64,000 nucleotides of DNA from Rhodopirellula baltica (GCA_002901265.1 PPHI01000063.1:1-64000), one strand, 5' to 3'; shown: positions 50,867-62,513, counted from the first letter of the stretch. Program-made: numbers and translations. The notes: generated by a model from the letters alone, not told the origin.

Positions 50867-52722
50867 ATGACTACTAAAGACGTCAAATCGGTCACCGGAA
50901 TCACCGTGCGATTGGCCGGTGACTCCGGTGACGGAATGCAATTGTTGGGGACCCAACTGACCAATACGAGCGCCCTGGCCGGTAATGATGTGGCGACGTT
51001 CCCCGACTTCCCCGCCGAAATCCGGGCCCCCCGTGGGACCCGTGCCGGTGTCAGCGGTTTCCAGGTCCAGTTTGCCAAAGAAGAGATTTTCACTCCCGGC
51101 GACACGTTGGACGCGTTGGTGGTGATGAATCCAGCGGCATTGGTCACCAACATTGGCGACCTCCGCAAAGGCGGCATCTTGATCGCCAACGAAGACGGTT
51201 TCACCGAGAAAGACTTCAAACTGGCGAAGGTCGACGCCAACCCGCTTGAAGCGACGGTGATCAACGACACCTATCGCTTGTTCCGCGTCAACATGACGGA
51301 ACTGACTCGCAAAGCGGTTTCGGACCACGGCCTGAGCCCCAAGATTGCTGACCGTTGCAAGAACTTCTTCGCGATGGGCTTGGTGTATTGGCTGTTTGGC
51401 CGCTCGTTGGATCCGACATTGCGATTCATCGAGGCCAAGTTTGGGAAAAAACCTGAAGTCGCTTCCGCCAACGAAGCCGCGTTGCGCGCCGGTTGGGCCT
51501 ACGGTGAAACGACTGAAGCATTTGGCGAGAGCTATCAAGTCGAGGCTGCCGAGCTCGAACCTGGCACGTACCGCAACATCATGGGCAACCAAGCCTTGGC
51601 ATGGGGTTTGGTCGCGGCCAGCAAACTGAGCAACAAAGAGTTGTTCTACGGCACGTACCCGATCACGCCAGCAAGTGACATTCTGCACGAACTGACCAAG
51701 CACAAGAACTTCGGCGTTCGCACCTTCCAAGCGGAGGACGAAATCGCGGCCGTCTGTGCCACCATTGGCGCTGCATTTGGCGGAACAATGGCGGTGACCG
51801 CCAGCAGTGGTCCAGGTATCGCGCTTAAAGCCGAAGCGATGGGCTTGGGCATGATGTTGGAATTGCCAATGGTCGTCGTCAACGTCCAGCGTGGCGGTCC
51901 TAGCACCGGCTTGCCGACGAAAACCGAACAGAGCGACTTGCTTCAATCGATGTTCGGCCGCAACGGCGAATCGCCATTGCCGATCATCGCACCACGTTCG
52001 CCCGCCGATTGCTTTGACATGGCAATCGAAGCTTGGCGGTTGGCGGTCGAGTGCATGGTTCCGGTGATGCTGCTCTCAGACGGCTACATCGCCAACGGTA
52101 GCGAACCATGGAAACTTCCCGAGATGAACGAACTGCCAACGATCACGGTGAAACATCCCGAGGGAGCCGATCCGGACGAGCCGTTCTTGCCCTACCTCCG
52201 CGATGAAAACCTGTCACGTCCCTGGGCGATTCCCGGTACCGAAGGCTTGATGCACCGAGTCGGCGGATTGGAAAAACAACACGAAACCGGCAACGTCAGC
52301 TATGACCCGGCCAACACCAATTGATGGTGCAAACACGGGCCAACAAGGTCGCGAAAATTGCCGAAAGGATCCCGGAACAAGACGTCGTCGGCGAAACCAG
52401 CGGTGACTTGCTGGTCGTCTCGTGGGGCGGAACGTATGGTGCCTGCTTGACCGCAGTTCGCCGTTGCCAAGAGGCCGGCCACCGCGTCAGCCACGCGCAC
52501 ATTCGCTACCTGAACCCACTGCCACGAAACATCGGCGATCTGCTGAAGTCGTTCGACAAGGTTCTGGTACCCGAACTGAATATGGGACAACTACGCATGT
52601 TGCTCCGCAGCGAGTTCCTGGTCGACTGCATCGGATTCAACAAGGTGCAAGGTAAACCGTTTTCGGTCAGCGAACTGATCGAAGTGATCGAAAACCACCT
52701 GCCATCGGCGGTCCCGGCTTAA
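50867..52722 (+). pseudogene. korA: 2-oxoacid:ferredoxin oxidoreductase subunit alpha, interrupted by one frameshift
   Basis: Fused gamma-alpha subunit that, with KorB, oxidatively decarboxylates 2-oxoacids to acyl-CoA with ferredoxin. It starts at ATG 50867. The gamma domain begins VRLAGDSGDGMQLLGTQL; the alpha domain has YPITPASDILHEL, QAEDEIAAVC and RGGPSTGLPTKTEQSDL. The first frame ends at 52324 within NVSYDPAN; the C-terminal domain (LLVVSWGGTYGACLTAV ... ELNMGQLRMLLRSEF) continues in another frame. One missing C near 52314 (AAC ACC to AAC CAC C) restores DPANHQLMVQTRANK, giving about 618 residues. A core enzyme with otherwise intact sequence suggests an assembly error. Confidence 0.88.
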
Positions 52723-52812
52723 GCTGCGACGAACATCATTCCTTGCCGCCGAACCGACCGCGGCAAGTTTCCAAATCAATCAAGCCTTCATAGATACAAG
52801 CCTGTCATTGTC

Positions 52813-53823
<1,011 letters not shown>

Positions 53824-53976
53824 TGCGATCGTCATGATCGCATGACATTCCAAACACGCTGCCAGTCAAGGATTGATCGACAGCGAAGCAGCTACTCAAT
53901 TCAGCAATCCGGTACGGACGAGTCACCATGCTCGCCGGTCACCGGATAACGGACTTGGGTGATTGCAAACCGTTTC

Positions 53977-54010
53977 TTGCAACATTGTTTTGCAACTTAG
54001 TCGTGCAACA
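53977..54010 (+). repeat. Three 13-bp-spaced direct repeats upstream of cysK
   Basis: TGCAAC occurs at 53978, 53991 and 54004, exactly 13 bp apart, with a looser copy TGCAAAC at 53964. The array ends about 25 bp before the ribosome site of cysK. It is placed like an operator or activator site. Confidence 0.5.
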
Positions 54011-54044
54011 CTGCACACGACCGGATTCCCCAGGGAGGAATGAG

Positions 54045-54986
54045 ATGCCACGTGGAAAACTTTACGCCGACGCTACCAAAGCCTTTGGCGATACGCCGAT
54101 GATTCAAATCAATCGGTTGGTCCCCGATGGCGGCGCAACGGTGTTCGCCAAGTGCGAGTTTTTTCAGCCACTCAATAGCGTGAAGGACCGTATCGGCGTC
54201 GCGATGATCGAAGCCGGCGAGAAAGACGGCACCATCAATGCCGATACTCACGTGGTTGAACCGACCAGCGGCAACACCGGTATCGCGTTGGCATTCGTTT
54301 GTGCCGCCAAGGGCTACAAACTGACGCTGACGATGCCCGAGTCGATGTCTGTCGAACGACGTGCATTGCTCCGCGCGATGGGCGCCAACTTGGTCCTGAC
54401 CCCTGCGGGTGAAGGCATGAAAGGCGCTATCAATCGGGCAGCCGAACTGGTCGAAGAGAACGAAAATGCGTTCATGCCGCAACAGTTCGAAAACCCTGCG
54501 AACCCCGCCATTCACGAAGCGACCACCGGCCCAGAAATTTGGGAAGACAGCGGCCAACAGATCGACGCCATCGTCGCAGGAGTTGGTACCGGCGGAACGA
54601 TCTCGGGTGTGACGCGTTACCTGAAATCGAAGAACCCTGATTTCAAAGCCTTCGCCGTCGAGCCGACACATTCGCCCGTCATCAGCGGCGGATCGCCCGG
54701 CAAACACCGCATCCAAGGCATCGGCGCCGGATTCATCCCCAAGAACCTTGACACCAGCTTGATCGATGATGTCGTTCAGGTTGATGACGAAGATGCATTC
54801 GCCTGGGGACGACGCTTGGCCAAAGAAGAAGGGATTGTCGCCGGCATCAGCAGCGGTGCCAACATGTGGGCCGCCGCACAAGTTGCCGCCCGCCCCGAAA
54901 TGAAAGGCAAGCGGATCGTCACGATCATGTGCAGCCTTGGCGAACGCTACCTGAGCACCCCTCTGTTTGGCGACTTGGGAATGTAG
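54045..54986 (+). CDS. cysK: Cysteine synthase A (O-acetylserine sulfhydrylase)
   Basis: Makes cysteine from O-acetylserine and sulfide with PLP. ATG 54045 is chosen because GGGAGGA lies 6 nt before it; an in-frame start at 53928 would run through the repeats. The 313 residues show GDTPMIQINRL, the PLP lysine in LNSVKDRIG, the substrate loop PTSGNTGIALAF, and the glycine-rich PLP-phosphate loop VGTGGTISGVTRYL. The C-terminal SSGANMW is also typical. The 13-bp repeats in front suggest regulation. Confidence 0.95.
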   Translation: MPRGKLYADATKAFGDTPMIQINRLVPDGGATVFAKCEFFQPLNSVKDRIGVAMIEAGEKDGTINADTHVVEPTSGNTGIALAFVCAAKGYKLTLTMPESMSVERRALLRAMGANLVLTPAGEGMKGAINRAAELVEENENAFMPQQFENPANPAIHEATTGPEIWEDSGQQIDAIVAGVGTGGTISGVTRYLKSKNPDFKAFAVEPTHSPVISGGSPGKHRIQGIGAGFIPKNLDTSLIDDVVQVDDEDAFAWGRRLAKEEGIVAGISSGANMWAAAQVAARPEMKGKRIVTIMCSLGERYLSTPLFGDLGM

Positions 54987-55169
54987 TCCGATTCAATCGG
55001 ATCGGACTTCAAATGGTCATTTTCACGGTCACCGATTCGCCTCTAGCGCGCCATCGGTGACCATCTGGCCTCGTCGATCATCGCCCGATGCGTTAAAACA
55101 GCGGTTTGGCGCACGGCATTCGCTGCCGTGCCAAACGGTCCCGAATCGAGGAATAGGTCGGCAACGACG

Positions 55170-56201
55170 ATGGCGAAAGGTTTATTCACCCAGGGAATGT
55201 GCGTGCTATTCAAGCAGCCGGTGTCCCTGGAAAAAATCCAAGAAGCGCTATCATCGTTTGAACTCATCGGTGTTCAAGAATCCGTCGTCGACAACGCTTC
55301 ACCCGAAACACTCGTGATGAAGTTTCGTCCCGAAGTCGACGGACACCTGCTCGTGACCCCGTCCACCGAAAAGTGGCCGGACGACATGGGCGACCCAGAA
55401 TCCACGCCGGATGTGTTCGTCGCTTGGTCGCTGGGCCAGTTCGGTCCTCTGGCATTTCCCGGATGCCTTGAACGCGCCGCCGAACAATCATGGACATGGG
55501 AAGAAGGCGAAAAAGCGGTTGCCGAACACACCTGCCATGTCCGGTTGCTGATCAGCTATGTCCTCGGCTCCGAAACCGAAGAGCCAGACGACAGCGATTC
55601 CGATGACGTCGTACTGATCCCGGATGACTACGACTCGATGGCAGAACTGAAGTTCCTCATGCGAGCGGTCTCTGAACTGCTCGAACTGCCCGAAGCGATT
55701 TGCTATTTCAACCCGGGCGGCGAAGTCTTACGCGATCAAACCGGGCTTCGCCAAGGCTTGAACTTCGCTTGGAACTATGACCTGCCGCCACTCGACATGT
55801 GGGCGAACGTGCGTCTGTTTCGCACCGAAGAACGCTGGGCTTTGATGGACACCGTCGGCATGGGGCAATTGGACTTGCCCGATATGGAAGCCGTCTACGA
55901 TACGAATAAGTACGAACCAGAGGACGTCGAACGTTTTCTTCGTAATGCGTCGCTGTACCTGATGAATGGCACCGAAGAATTCGAAGACGGTGATTCAGCA
56001 GACGGCCCAGGCGACATTTCCTGGATCGCGCTCGAATGCGACGATAGTTTGTCGGATCCACCACGTGAGACGATTCGCTGGATCCCCGATGACGGAAGCG
56101 AACCACCAGAAAATCTACTTCGCCGCGCCGAAGTCGACCTGGATGACGACGCTTTCGACGAAGAACCCGATGACTTGGATGACGAAGCGTTCGAGGCCTA
56201 A
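55170..56201 (+). CDS. DUF4261 domain protein
   Basis: 343 residues from ATG 55170 (an upstream start at 55128 is less likely). The N-terminal half has MCVLFKQPVSLEKIQEAL and a middle SLGQFGPLAFPGCLERA stretch; the C-terminal part contains PEAICYFNPGGEVL and DMWANVRLF, which fit DUF4261. The last 40 residues are strongly acidic (DLDDDAFDEEPDDLDDEAFEA-like) and likely disordered. There are no signal or membrane segments. The function of the family is unknown. Confidence 0.75.
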   Translation: MAKGLFTQGMCVLFKQPVSLEKIQEALSSFELIGVQESVVDNASPETLVMKFRPEVDGHLLVTPSTEKWPDDMGDPESTPDVFVAWSLGQFGPLAFPGCLERAAEQSWTWEEGEKAVAEHTCHVRLLISYVLGSETEEPDDSDSDDVVLIPDDYDSMAELKFLMRAVSELLELPEAICYFNPGGEVLRDQTGLRQGLNFAWNYDLPPLDMWANVRLFRTEERWALMDTVGMGQLDLPDMEAVYDTNKYEPEDVERFLRNASLYLMNGTEEFEDGDSADGPGDISWIALECDDSLSDPPRETIRWIPDDGSEPPENLLRRAEVDLDDDAFDEEPDDLDDEAFEA

Positions 56202-56484
56202 AGTGCGCTCGTACGCCAACGCTTGCCTTACCAGCACTCCGGCCGGGAATGCTGTCTCGCGACTCAACTCAATAGCACGACGTTGATCATTTGCCATTGA
56301 GCCAGATCATCTTGGTGCCCCCGCACTGAAGCACAAACAAAAGCAGCCAGACAACTGCATTCAGCCCGCCGTGGAAGAAATGGGCTACAAGAACGCCGCA
56401 ATTTGACCGCACCCTGGCTATTCTGAAAAACCCGGAATCTGTGTTCGCCAAATAGCTGTCACAAAAATCGGTTAAGCACGCATG

Positions 56485-57591
56485 CTACTTAAGTGTTCCA
56501 GCGCCAAGCCGGAGGTAGCTAAGGTCGCCGGACATGATCCCAGCAACTGGTCGTGTACGCTCAATGCGTTCAAGGACAACCTTGAGCGAAGCGGTTATTG
56601 GAATTGCCAGAAGCATTCCGACGAATCCCCAGATTGCATACCAAGCCATTAAGGCGAGCATCACAACGACCGGATGTAGTTCAAACGAGGATCCCATTAT
56701 GCGAGGCTCTACGACGTTTCCTCCAATCACTTGAACTCCGCATGCAAGAACAGTTGACGCAACCATTGCATTAAGACTGAGATCGGGACTTAACCAGATG
56801 ACTGGAAGCGGCACGACGCAAGTCACAAGCGGACCAAAATTTGGGATGTAGTTCAAAAGGAACGTCAGCAGCCCAAGCAGGACTGCAAGAGGGACTCCGA
56901 AAACGCTGAGCACTAACCAGACTGCGATGCCTGTGCCCGAAGAAATCATCGTCTTAACAACAATGTATTCCCGCAGTTTTCCCTCGATCAGGTCCCAGAG
57001 CTCGCTTTTTTTCCCGGTAGGCGTGCTTGCCCCGAGAAGCAAAAACAACATGTAGATCAACACGACGCTAAGCGAACCGCTCAAGGACATCATGCCTTTA
57101 GTCAACCAGTCCCGTGCAGAACCAACTCCCTGACGGATGATCAGCCTAAGCCGCTTGCCACTTGAGATCTTTACTTCTCCCTCTTCAAACCCGGCCGAGG
57201 GCAACATGTTCAGCCTCTCAGCAATCAAGGCAATTTCTTCGGTAACCGCCGCCGCTCGGTGCTGATATGCGTCGTCGCTTGCCAACTGGTCGATCGAGGA
57301 TGCGATCGCCCCACCTAGCAATACCAGCGAGACAACGACGAGAAGAAAGACAATCGCGACTGCCACTATTCGATTCGTCCGAAGGCGCCGCTGGAGTAGC
57401 TCAAGGATTGGGCGGAGTCCCACTGTCAAAAAGATTGCGACAACAAACGGAGCCAAGACCGGGCGAAGTACATAAAGCAAGGCCCCAATGGTACCAGTCG
57501 CAATGATCGAAAGACATCGATTGGCCCAGCGAAGTTCTGCATCGATCGCTTGCAACTTGGCGAACCGATCATGATCTGGTGTTTCAATCAT
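56485..57591 (-). CDS. AI-2E family transporter (PerM/YdiK-like)
   Basis: Inner-membrane permease family. ATG 57591 gives 368 residues; the longer frame to 57627 adds 12. It has seven or more hydrophobic segments, for example LSIIATGTIGALLYVL, APFVVAIFLTVGL and VAVAIVFLLVVVSLVLLGG, and the family region FGVPLAVLLGLLTFLLNYIPNFGPLV followed by VVVMLALMAWYAIWGFVGMLLAIPI. Members have been linked to autoinducer, sodium or small-molecule export; the substrate here is unknown. The gene stands alone and runs away from the hscC operon. Confidence 0.88.
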   Translation of the reverse strand: MIETPDHDRFAKLQAIDAELRWANRCLSIIATGTIGALLYVLRPVLAPFVVAIFLTVGLRPILELLQRRLRTNRIVAVAIVFLLVVVSLVLLGGAIASSIDQLASDDAYQHRAAAVTEEIALIAERLNMLPSAGFEEGEVKISSGKRLRLIIRQGVGSARDWLTKGMMSLSGSLSVVLIYMLFLLLGASTPTGKKSELWDLIEGKLREYIVVKTMISSGTGIAVWLVLSVFGVPLAVLLGLLTFLLNYIPNFGPLVTCVVPLPVIWLSPDLSLNAMVASTVLACGVQVIGGNVVEPRIMGSSFELHPVVVMLALMAWYAIWGFVGMLLAIPITASLKVVLERIERTRPVAGIMSGDLSYLRLGAGTLK

Positions 57592-58091
57592 ATTGCGTCC
57601 TACCGGTTGCGATGCACCACTTTCCAAATAAACATTGCGACAAAGCCGGCTCTAGAATACCAATAGAGCGAAACGACGGCATCACAACGCGAAGACTGCG
57701 CGGGGGCAATTTTGCGAATGAGGCCCCAAAGGCAATCACCACTGGAGCTCGCCACCCGGCCCTGCCAAACTCACTCTCGCATCGAGAGGTACTGTGCACA
57801 CTTAAACGTGGTCTGTTACTGTCGAGACGTGCTCAACGCCCCGGGAATACCGCAATCCAATCCGCAATGAACTCTGAACCCGCTCTTTTCCGCCGAATTT
57901 AGCGATACTTGCCGAACAGAGGCGACCTTGCCAAATAATCCACTTTGCGATTTGCACATCGTCTGCGAGACGGAAACCTTTTTCGTGAATTCCAGGTGAC
58001 GCCGACTCGAGTGCGATGCGTATTTCGATGGGATATCATAGGCGAAGGCCTGCCGTAGTCCCGATCGCTCCCATCGCCACTCCTTAATTGA
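57592..58091. other. Intergenic region between AI-2E permease and hscC
   Basis: 500 bp between divergent genes. No frame looks coding. No CIRCE element was found in front of hscC, so the usual HrcA heat-shock control is not supported. Confidence 0.4.
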
Positions 58092-59840
58092 ATGACCGAG
58101 ACCCAAAAGAATGCCCCGTGTGTCGGAATCGACTTGGGAACGACCAACTCGCTGGTCAGTGTTTTTCTAAATGGTAAACCAGAACTGATCCCAAACAGTC
58201 ACGGTTCGGTTCTAACACCATCCGTTATCGGCGTTCTCGAAAGCGGCGAAATCATTGTTGGACAAGCCGCAAAGGAACTACGCGTCACGCAACCCGATGC
58301 GTGTGTGTCCTGCTTCAAACGGTTTATGGCCCAAGACCGTCGGTTCAATCTTCGCGGCCAAGAATTCTCGCCGATCGAACTTAGCAGCCTCGTACTACGC
58401 TCACTCAAAGAAGACGCGGCGAATGCACTCGGGATGCCGATCACTGAAGCGGTGATCACGGTGCCTGCATATTTCAATGACCATGCTCGCCAAGCGACCC
58501 GTCTTGCCGGTGAAATGGCAGGCCTGACGGTTCGCCGTATGATCAACGAACCAACAGCCGCAGCGTTGGTGCATGGCTTTCATGATCGCGACGACGAGAA
58601 AATGATCACCATCATCGATCTCGGTGGCGGGACATTTGATGTGACAGTGATGGAGGTCTTCGAAAGCACTCTCGAAATTCGTTCAACGGCCGGTGAAAGC
58701 ATGCTGGGCGGTGAAGACTTCACCGATCGAATCGTCGCTCACGTCCTGCAAACCCAAAACATCGCTCTTGAGGTTGCCGAATTTCAGTTCCCCCGCCGTG
58801 TCGCGCGATTGCGCAGTGAATGTGAAAACGCAAAACGACAGCTCACCCGATCGGACTCTGCGAGCATTCGTTTGCCGAATGAAGAGGGCGAGTTTGGTGG
58901 CGATCCCAAAACCATCCACATCGATCGAACAACCTACTCTTCACTGTGCGGCCCGTTGCTGCGACGCGTTTCGGCACCGATCGCAAGAGCGATGCGTGAT
59001 ACGGATTTAGCCCCAGAAGACATCGACGATGTGATTTTAGTTGGCGGTGCGACACGCATGCCGGTGTTCCAATCGTTCGTCGAAAACTACTTCCAAAAGC
59101 CAGCCATCGCGCGTTTCAATCCTGACGAGATTGTCGCACTCGGTGCCTCGGTCCAGGCAGCATTGATCGAACGCGATGCGGCGGTCGATGACATGATCAT
59201 GACCGACGTCTGCCCGTTTACCTTGGGAGTTGAAGTCAGCAAGGAATTAGGTGGCCAACGCAAAGACGGGTACTTTTCGCCAATCTTGCATCGCAACAGC
59301 ACCATTCCGATTTCACAGGAAGAGATGTTCTACACCGTCGCGGCAAACCAGCCTTCCGTGACGGTTCGAGTGTATCAAGGTGACTCCAGAAAGACCGCTG
59401 AAAACATGCTTGTCGGCCAACTCGAAGTCAGCCCACTCCCCCAAGGTCCAGCCGGTAGTCCGCTACTGATCCGTTTTACCTATGACATCAGCGGAGTCCT
59501 CGAGGTCGAAGCATACACGCCCGGCGGTAAAAAATTCCGTACCGTCCTGACCAGCCACGTTGAAAGCTTGTCTCCGCAATCGGTCGAAGACGCCAAACGT
59601 CGAATCGCGTCTTTAAAGTTCTACCCCCGTGAAGACCAAGCTAACTTGCAACTTGCTCGCTTCGCGGAACGGATGCTGGGGGAACTCCCAAGCTGGCAAA
59701 GACAACAACTCGATCAAGCGATCGACTTCTACGAATCGGCGATGAATCGATCTAATCGCGACGAATTCCATCACGCAAAACAGATGCTGCTGACATGTTT
59801 GTCCAGCCTTGGAATCTCCCCAGAGGATGACTTGGCATGA
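58092..59840 (+). CDS. hscC: Hsp70 family chaperone, HscC-like
   Basis: 582 residues, shorter than DnaK (about 638). The nucleotide-binding domain is complete: VGIDLGTTNSLVSVF, VITVPAYFNDHARQATRLAG, INEPTAAALVHGF, IIDLGGGTFDVTVMEV, and VILVGGATRMPVFQ. The substrate domain carries TDVCPFTLGVEVSKELGG. The tail lacks the DnaK C-terminal EEVD or acidic lid, as in HscC. It starts an operon: the next gene overlaps its stop by 4 nt and a third encodes a J-like membrane protein. This arrangement indicates a dedicated chaperone. Confidence 0.92.
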   Translation: MTETQKNAPCVGIDLGTTNSLVSVFLNGKPELIPNSHGSVLTPSVIGVLESGEIIVGQAAKELRVTQPDACVSCFKRFMAQDRRFNLRGQEFSPIELSSLVLRSLKEDAANALGMPITEAVITVPAYFNDHARQATRLAGEMAGLTVRRMINEPTAAALVHGFHDRDDEKMITIIDLGGGTFDVTVMEVFESTLEIRSTAGESMLGGEDFTDRIVAHVLQTQNIALEVAEFQFPRRVARLRSECENAKRQLTRSDSASIRLPNEEGEFGGDPKTIHIDRTTYSSLCGPLLRRVSAPIARAMRDTDLAPEDIDDVILVGGATRMPVFQSFVENYFQKPAIARFNPDEIVALGASVQAALIERDAAVDDMIMTDVCPFTLGVEVSKELGGQRKDGYFSPILHRNSTIPISQEEMFYTVAANQPSVTVRVYQGDSRKTAENMLVGQLEVSPLPQGPAGSPLLIRFTYDISGVLEVEAYTPGGKKFRTVLTSHVESLSPQSVEDAKRRIASLKFYPREDQANLQLARFAERMLGELPSWQRQQLDQAIDFYESAMNRSNRDEFHHAKQMLLTCLSSLGISPEDDLA

Positions 59841-60865
59841 TGTCGGGCGACAACAAAGATCGGATCACTGACGAAGAATTCGAGGCGTATGTAGCGGAGC
59901 AAATCCAGATCAACCCGGTATGGGATTCGGCAACGATACTGCGTCGTCGAAGGGAATTGTTCGGTCTCCAGACGCGGACATCCGAAACTCCTGTCCGCCA
60001 GGAACGCTCTCGCACCACTGATACGGTACGACTTCGCGAACACGCTCGACAAACCTTGTCCCGGCTACAGCGTGATTTTTATTCGCTTCCCATCGAGCAA
60101 CTGGCATCGGAAATCGATGCCTTAGACAACGATCAAATTCCAGAATATGCGGCTCGCGTCACGCAATTCCGGCGGATTGCCAACCACCGCAACGAGCTGC
60201 TCGAACTGCCAAACATACTTTCTGAACCAGCCTTTGTTGAAACGCTCCATCGGTCGCTGGTCGCTTCCCATGCCGCATCAGGCCAGTTGTGGGAAAGCTA
60301 CATCGCTGAAGCGGTTGCGTCGCGCGTCGTTTCCCAACGGGTACACGTCGCAATCGAATTCCGAAACAAGTTTCCCGACCTCTACGATCTCAGCCGAGCT
60401 TGGATCGATGAGATCTGTGACCCAAGCAATTTCCAAAAATGGAAACGAGAAAGCACTGCGCCCAATCTGTTTAGAAACTTCATTCAAAACCGCGGCGTGC
60501 AGTGCGCCGCAGCTGCGTTTCTTATCTCGGTCGTCGTAGTGACCGCAAAAAACGACAAAGTTCGTGACCAACAGGATCCGCGCGCCCCAACGCAACCAAA
60601 TTTGCGACGGTCACTCCCTGGCCTGCCCCGATATCAATCGCCACTCAACGATCATTCAACGCAAACCGATGCCGACGACGACGCGACATCACCACCACAG
60701 CCAGATGTGACTGCGGCTGATGTCGTTGACATGATGATCGAAAACTACCGAAAACAAGCCGAGCAAATCTCTCCATACGAAAGCCTACGAGACCCAATCC
60801 CCGGTTTGCGAACAACGACGGAAAGGATGCAGGGGACGAACGGGAACACGAATGTACAAGATTGA
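59837..60865 (+). CDS. Unrecognised protein of the hscC operon with one membrane segment
   Basis: 342 residues; ATGA overlap with hscC. I do not recognise the family. The N-terminal 200 residues are charged and helical (LREHARQTLSRLQRDFYSLP and similar); a hydrophobic segment lies near 225-242 (CAAAAFLISVVVVTA); after it comes a Pro/Asp/Thr-rich low-complexity stretch (about 255-300) and a short helix. This layout fits a membrane-anchored adaptor. It overlaps the next gene by 14 bp, so the three proteins are probably made together. Confidence 0.7.
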   Translation: MMSGDNKDRITDEEFEAYVAEQIQINPVWDSATILRRRRELFGLQTRTSETPVRQERSRTTDTVRLREHARQTLSRLQRDFYSLPIEQLASEIDALDNDQIPEYAARVTQFRRIANHRNELLELPNILSEPAFVETLHRSLVASHAASGQLWESYIAEAVASRVVSQRVHVAIEFRNKFPDLYDLSRAWIDEICDPSNFQKWKRESTAPNLFRNFIQNRGVQCAAAAFLISVVVVTAKNDKVRDQQDPRAPTQPNLRRSLPGLPRYQSPLNDHSTQTDADDDATSPPQPDVTAADVVDMMIENYRKQAEQISPYESLRDPIPGLRTTTERMQGTNGNTNVQD

Positions 60866-62507
60866 TTTACTGCCATCGGATCCAGAGCAATTCTTTGCCT
60901 TGCAGACGGGAAACTACGATCGCCGCGAGTTGAAACGCAGCTATGGCAAAGCGATCCGTCAATTCAAACCCGATGAACATCCTGCTGAGTTCCAACTGAT
61001 TCGCCAAGCCTACGAACGACTCGAACGCGCACTGCGATACCAAGCCGACAATGATCGCAGCGAACAGGCAAACTCCGCATGGCAGCGGCTACCAACAATC
61101 CCGCCTTCGGCAAACTCCGCCGAACCTGCATCGACCTTCCCAAACCTTAAACACGATTCATACGAATCACAATCGATAGAACAGCTTGCAATCGCGAATC
61201 CCAACGAGGCGTTCGCTCAACTTCGACGGCAACCTTCGCGAACACCACAAGAGTATTACTTAACCGCAGTTCTGACAGATTTCAGTCACAGCGATCAGCG
61301 GCATCCGTTCTTGATGGAGTTGCTGGACGGACTGGCAATTCATTCAAACGATCCGGGATTGATGTCGCTGACGCTCGAATATGTCCGCAACGAAATCTCG
61401 GATGACGAATTGATCGATGCAATCTGCTTGATCGCAGAACGAAATCGCACCCCGTTATGCTATGCATTGACAGAAACACTTTGGACTCGCCTGGTTCGAC
61501 AACGACCTTTCGAAAGCTGGTCCAAAGAGCTCGACTCCTTTGAATCGAAACTCCGCCAAACCAGTCCTCGGACAAGAGCATGTTTTTCAATTCGCTTGTT
61601 GCACAGTGCCATCTGGAACGCCCCGAGACAATGGACGCACGATCGACTCACCCAAATTGAATCGAACTCAGCTCACCTTGATGAAGCGAGCCAATACGAA
61701 CTGGAATTCCTTGAAGCGATCGGCCAAATCCTGGAGCATACGTCGCCGGAAACGGAATCCAACGCAGTTCGACGGCATTTGCTGACGCTTATTAAGTCAC
61801 ACTGCGAAGCAAATGAAGGTGAAGCAATCGGTGTAGTCGTACCGATCATCGCAGAGCTTGTGCGAGATCCGACAACATTTCGAGATGCCTTCCCGATGAA
61901 CCACGATCCTTCGATCGAAGGTTGGGTGACCGCGGTCCAAATCCTGGTCAACGAACTAAGCCCTTATACGATTCAAGACGAGCACGAACAACGCAACGAC
62001 AACCAGCCGATCATTCGTCTTCTCAAGGAACTGGAACCGACTGTCGTTCAAGTTCTCAACGGACAAGAACGGGCAAGATCCAAATACTACATCCATCCAA
62101 TGATTGCTTGGTCGCTTATTGGAACGCTGGTCGGAAGCCTGTTTACCATCCCCATCGCACTGATGTTTAACACCGGCGACCTAGGCGTGGTGCTATGCGC
62201 CGCTCTGATCGTGATGTGGCTCGTTGCCATGCTCCTCTCGTATTACCGATGGCTGTACCCTAAATATCTGAAAGCACGCCATGAACGAATGACACTTCAG
62301 TGGTTACTTGAGGGGTACTCCCAATTTTGGCGCCAAAGATTGTTCCGCTTGGCGCAAACCACCGACCAACCGATTGGACACTTGCTGAATCAAATCAACC
62401 ATCTGTCGAAAGCGACGATGAATACCAACACGGGCAACACCGTCCACTACTTTGCGACGCAAGATGCAGGACTGATCATTTTCGTCTCGCTGCGTTCGCT
62501 ACTCTAA
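60852..62507 (+). CDS. Membrane protein with degenerate J domain, HscC partner
   Basis: 551 residues. The first 65 look like a J domain: RRELKRSYGKAIRQFKPDEHPAEFQ (helix II and loop), then LIRQAYERLERAL (helix III). The catalytic HPD that stimulates Hsp70 is altered: the tripeptide at that place is KPD. A long helical middle follows (about 110-400), then two membrane helices (about 415-465: WSLIGTLVGSLFTIPIAL and VVLCAALIVMWLVAMLLSYY) and a short C-terminal cytoplasmic part. E. coli HscC also works with unusual J proteins (DjlB/DjlC). It ends the operon. Confidence 0.78.
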   Translation: MYKIDLLPSDPEQFFALQTGNYDRRELKRSYGKAIRQFKPDEHPAEFQLIRQAYERLERALRYQADNDRSEQANSAWQRLPTIPPSANSAEPASTFPNLKHDSYESQSIEQLAIANPNEAFAQLRRQPSRTPQEYYLTAVLTDFSHSDQRHPFLMELLDGLAIHSNDPGLMSLTLEYVRNEISDDELIDAICLIAERNRTPLCYALTETLWTRLVRQRPFESWSKELDSFESKLRQTSPRTRACFSIRLLHSAIWNAPRQWTHDRLTQIESNSAHLDEASQYELEFLEAIGQILEHTSPETESNAVRRHLLTLIKSHCEANEGEAIGVVVPIIAELVRDPTTFRDAFPMNHDPSIEGWVTAVQILVNELSPYTIQDEHEQRNDNQPIIRLLKELEPTVVQVLNGQERARSKYYIHPMIAWSLIGTLVGSLFTIPIALMFNTGDLGVVLCAALIVMWLVAMLLSYYRWLYPKYLKARHERMTLQWLLEGYSQFWRQRLFRLAQTTDQPIGHLLNQINHLSKATMNTNTGNTVHYFATQDAGLIIFVSLRSLL

Positions 62508-62513
62508 AGACTG

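Noticed and set aside
57592-58091. CIRCE heat-shock element before hscC
   Set aside because: No inverted repeat of the TTAGCACTC-N9-GAGTGCTAA type is present.
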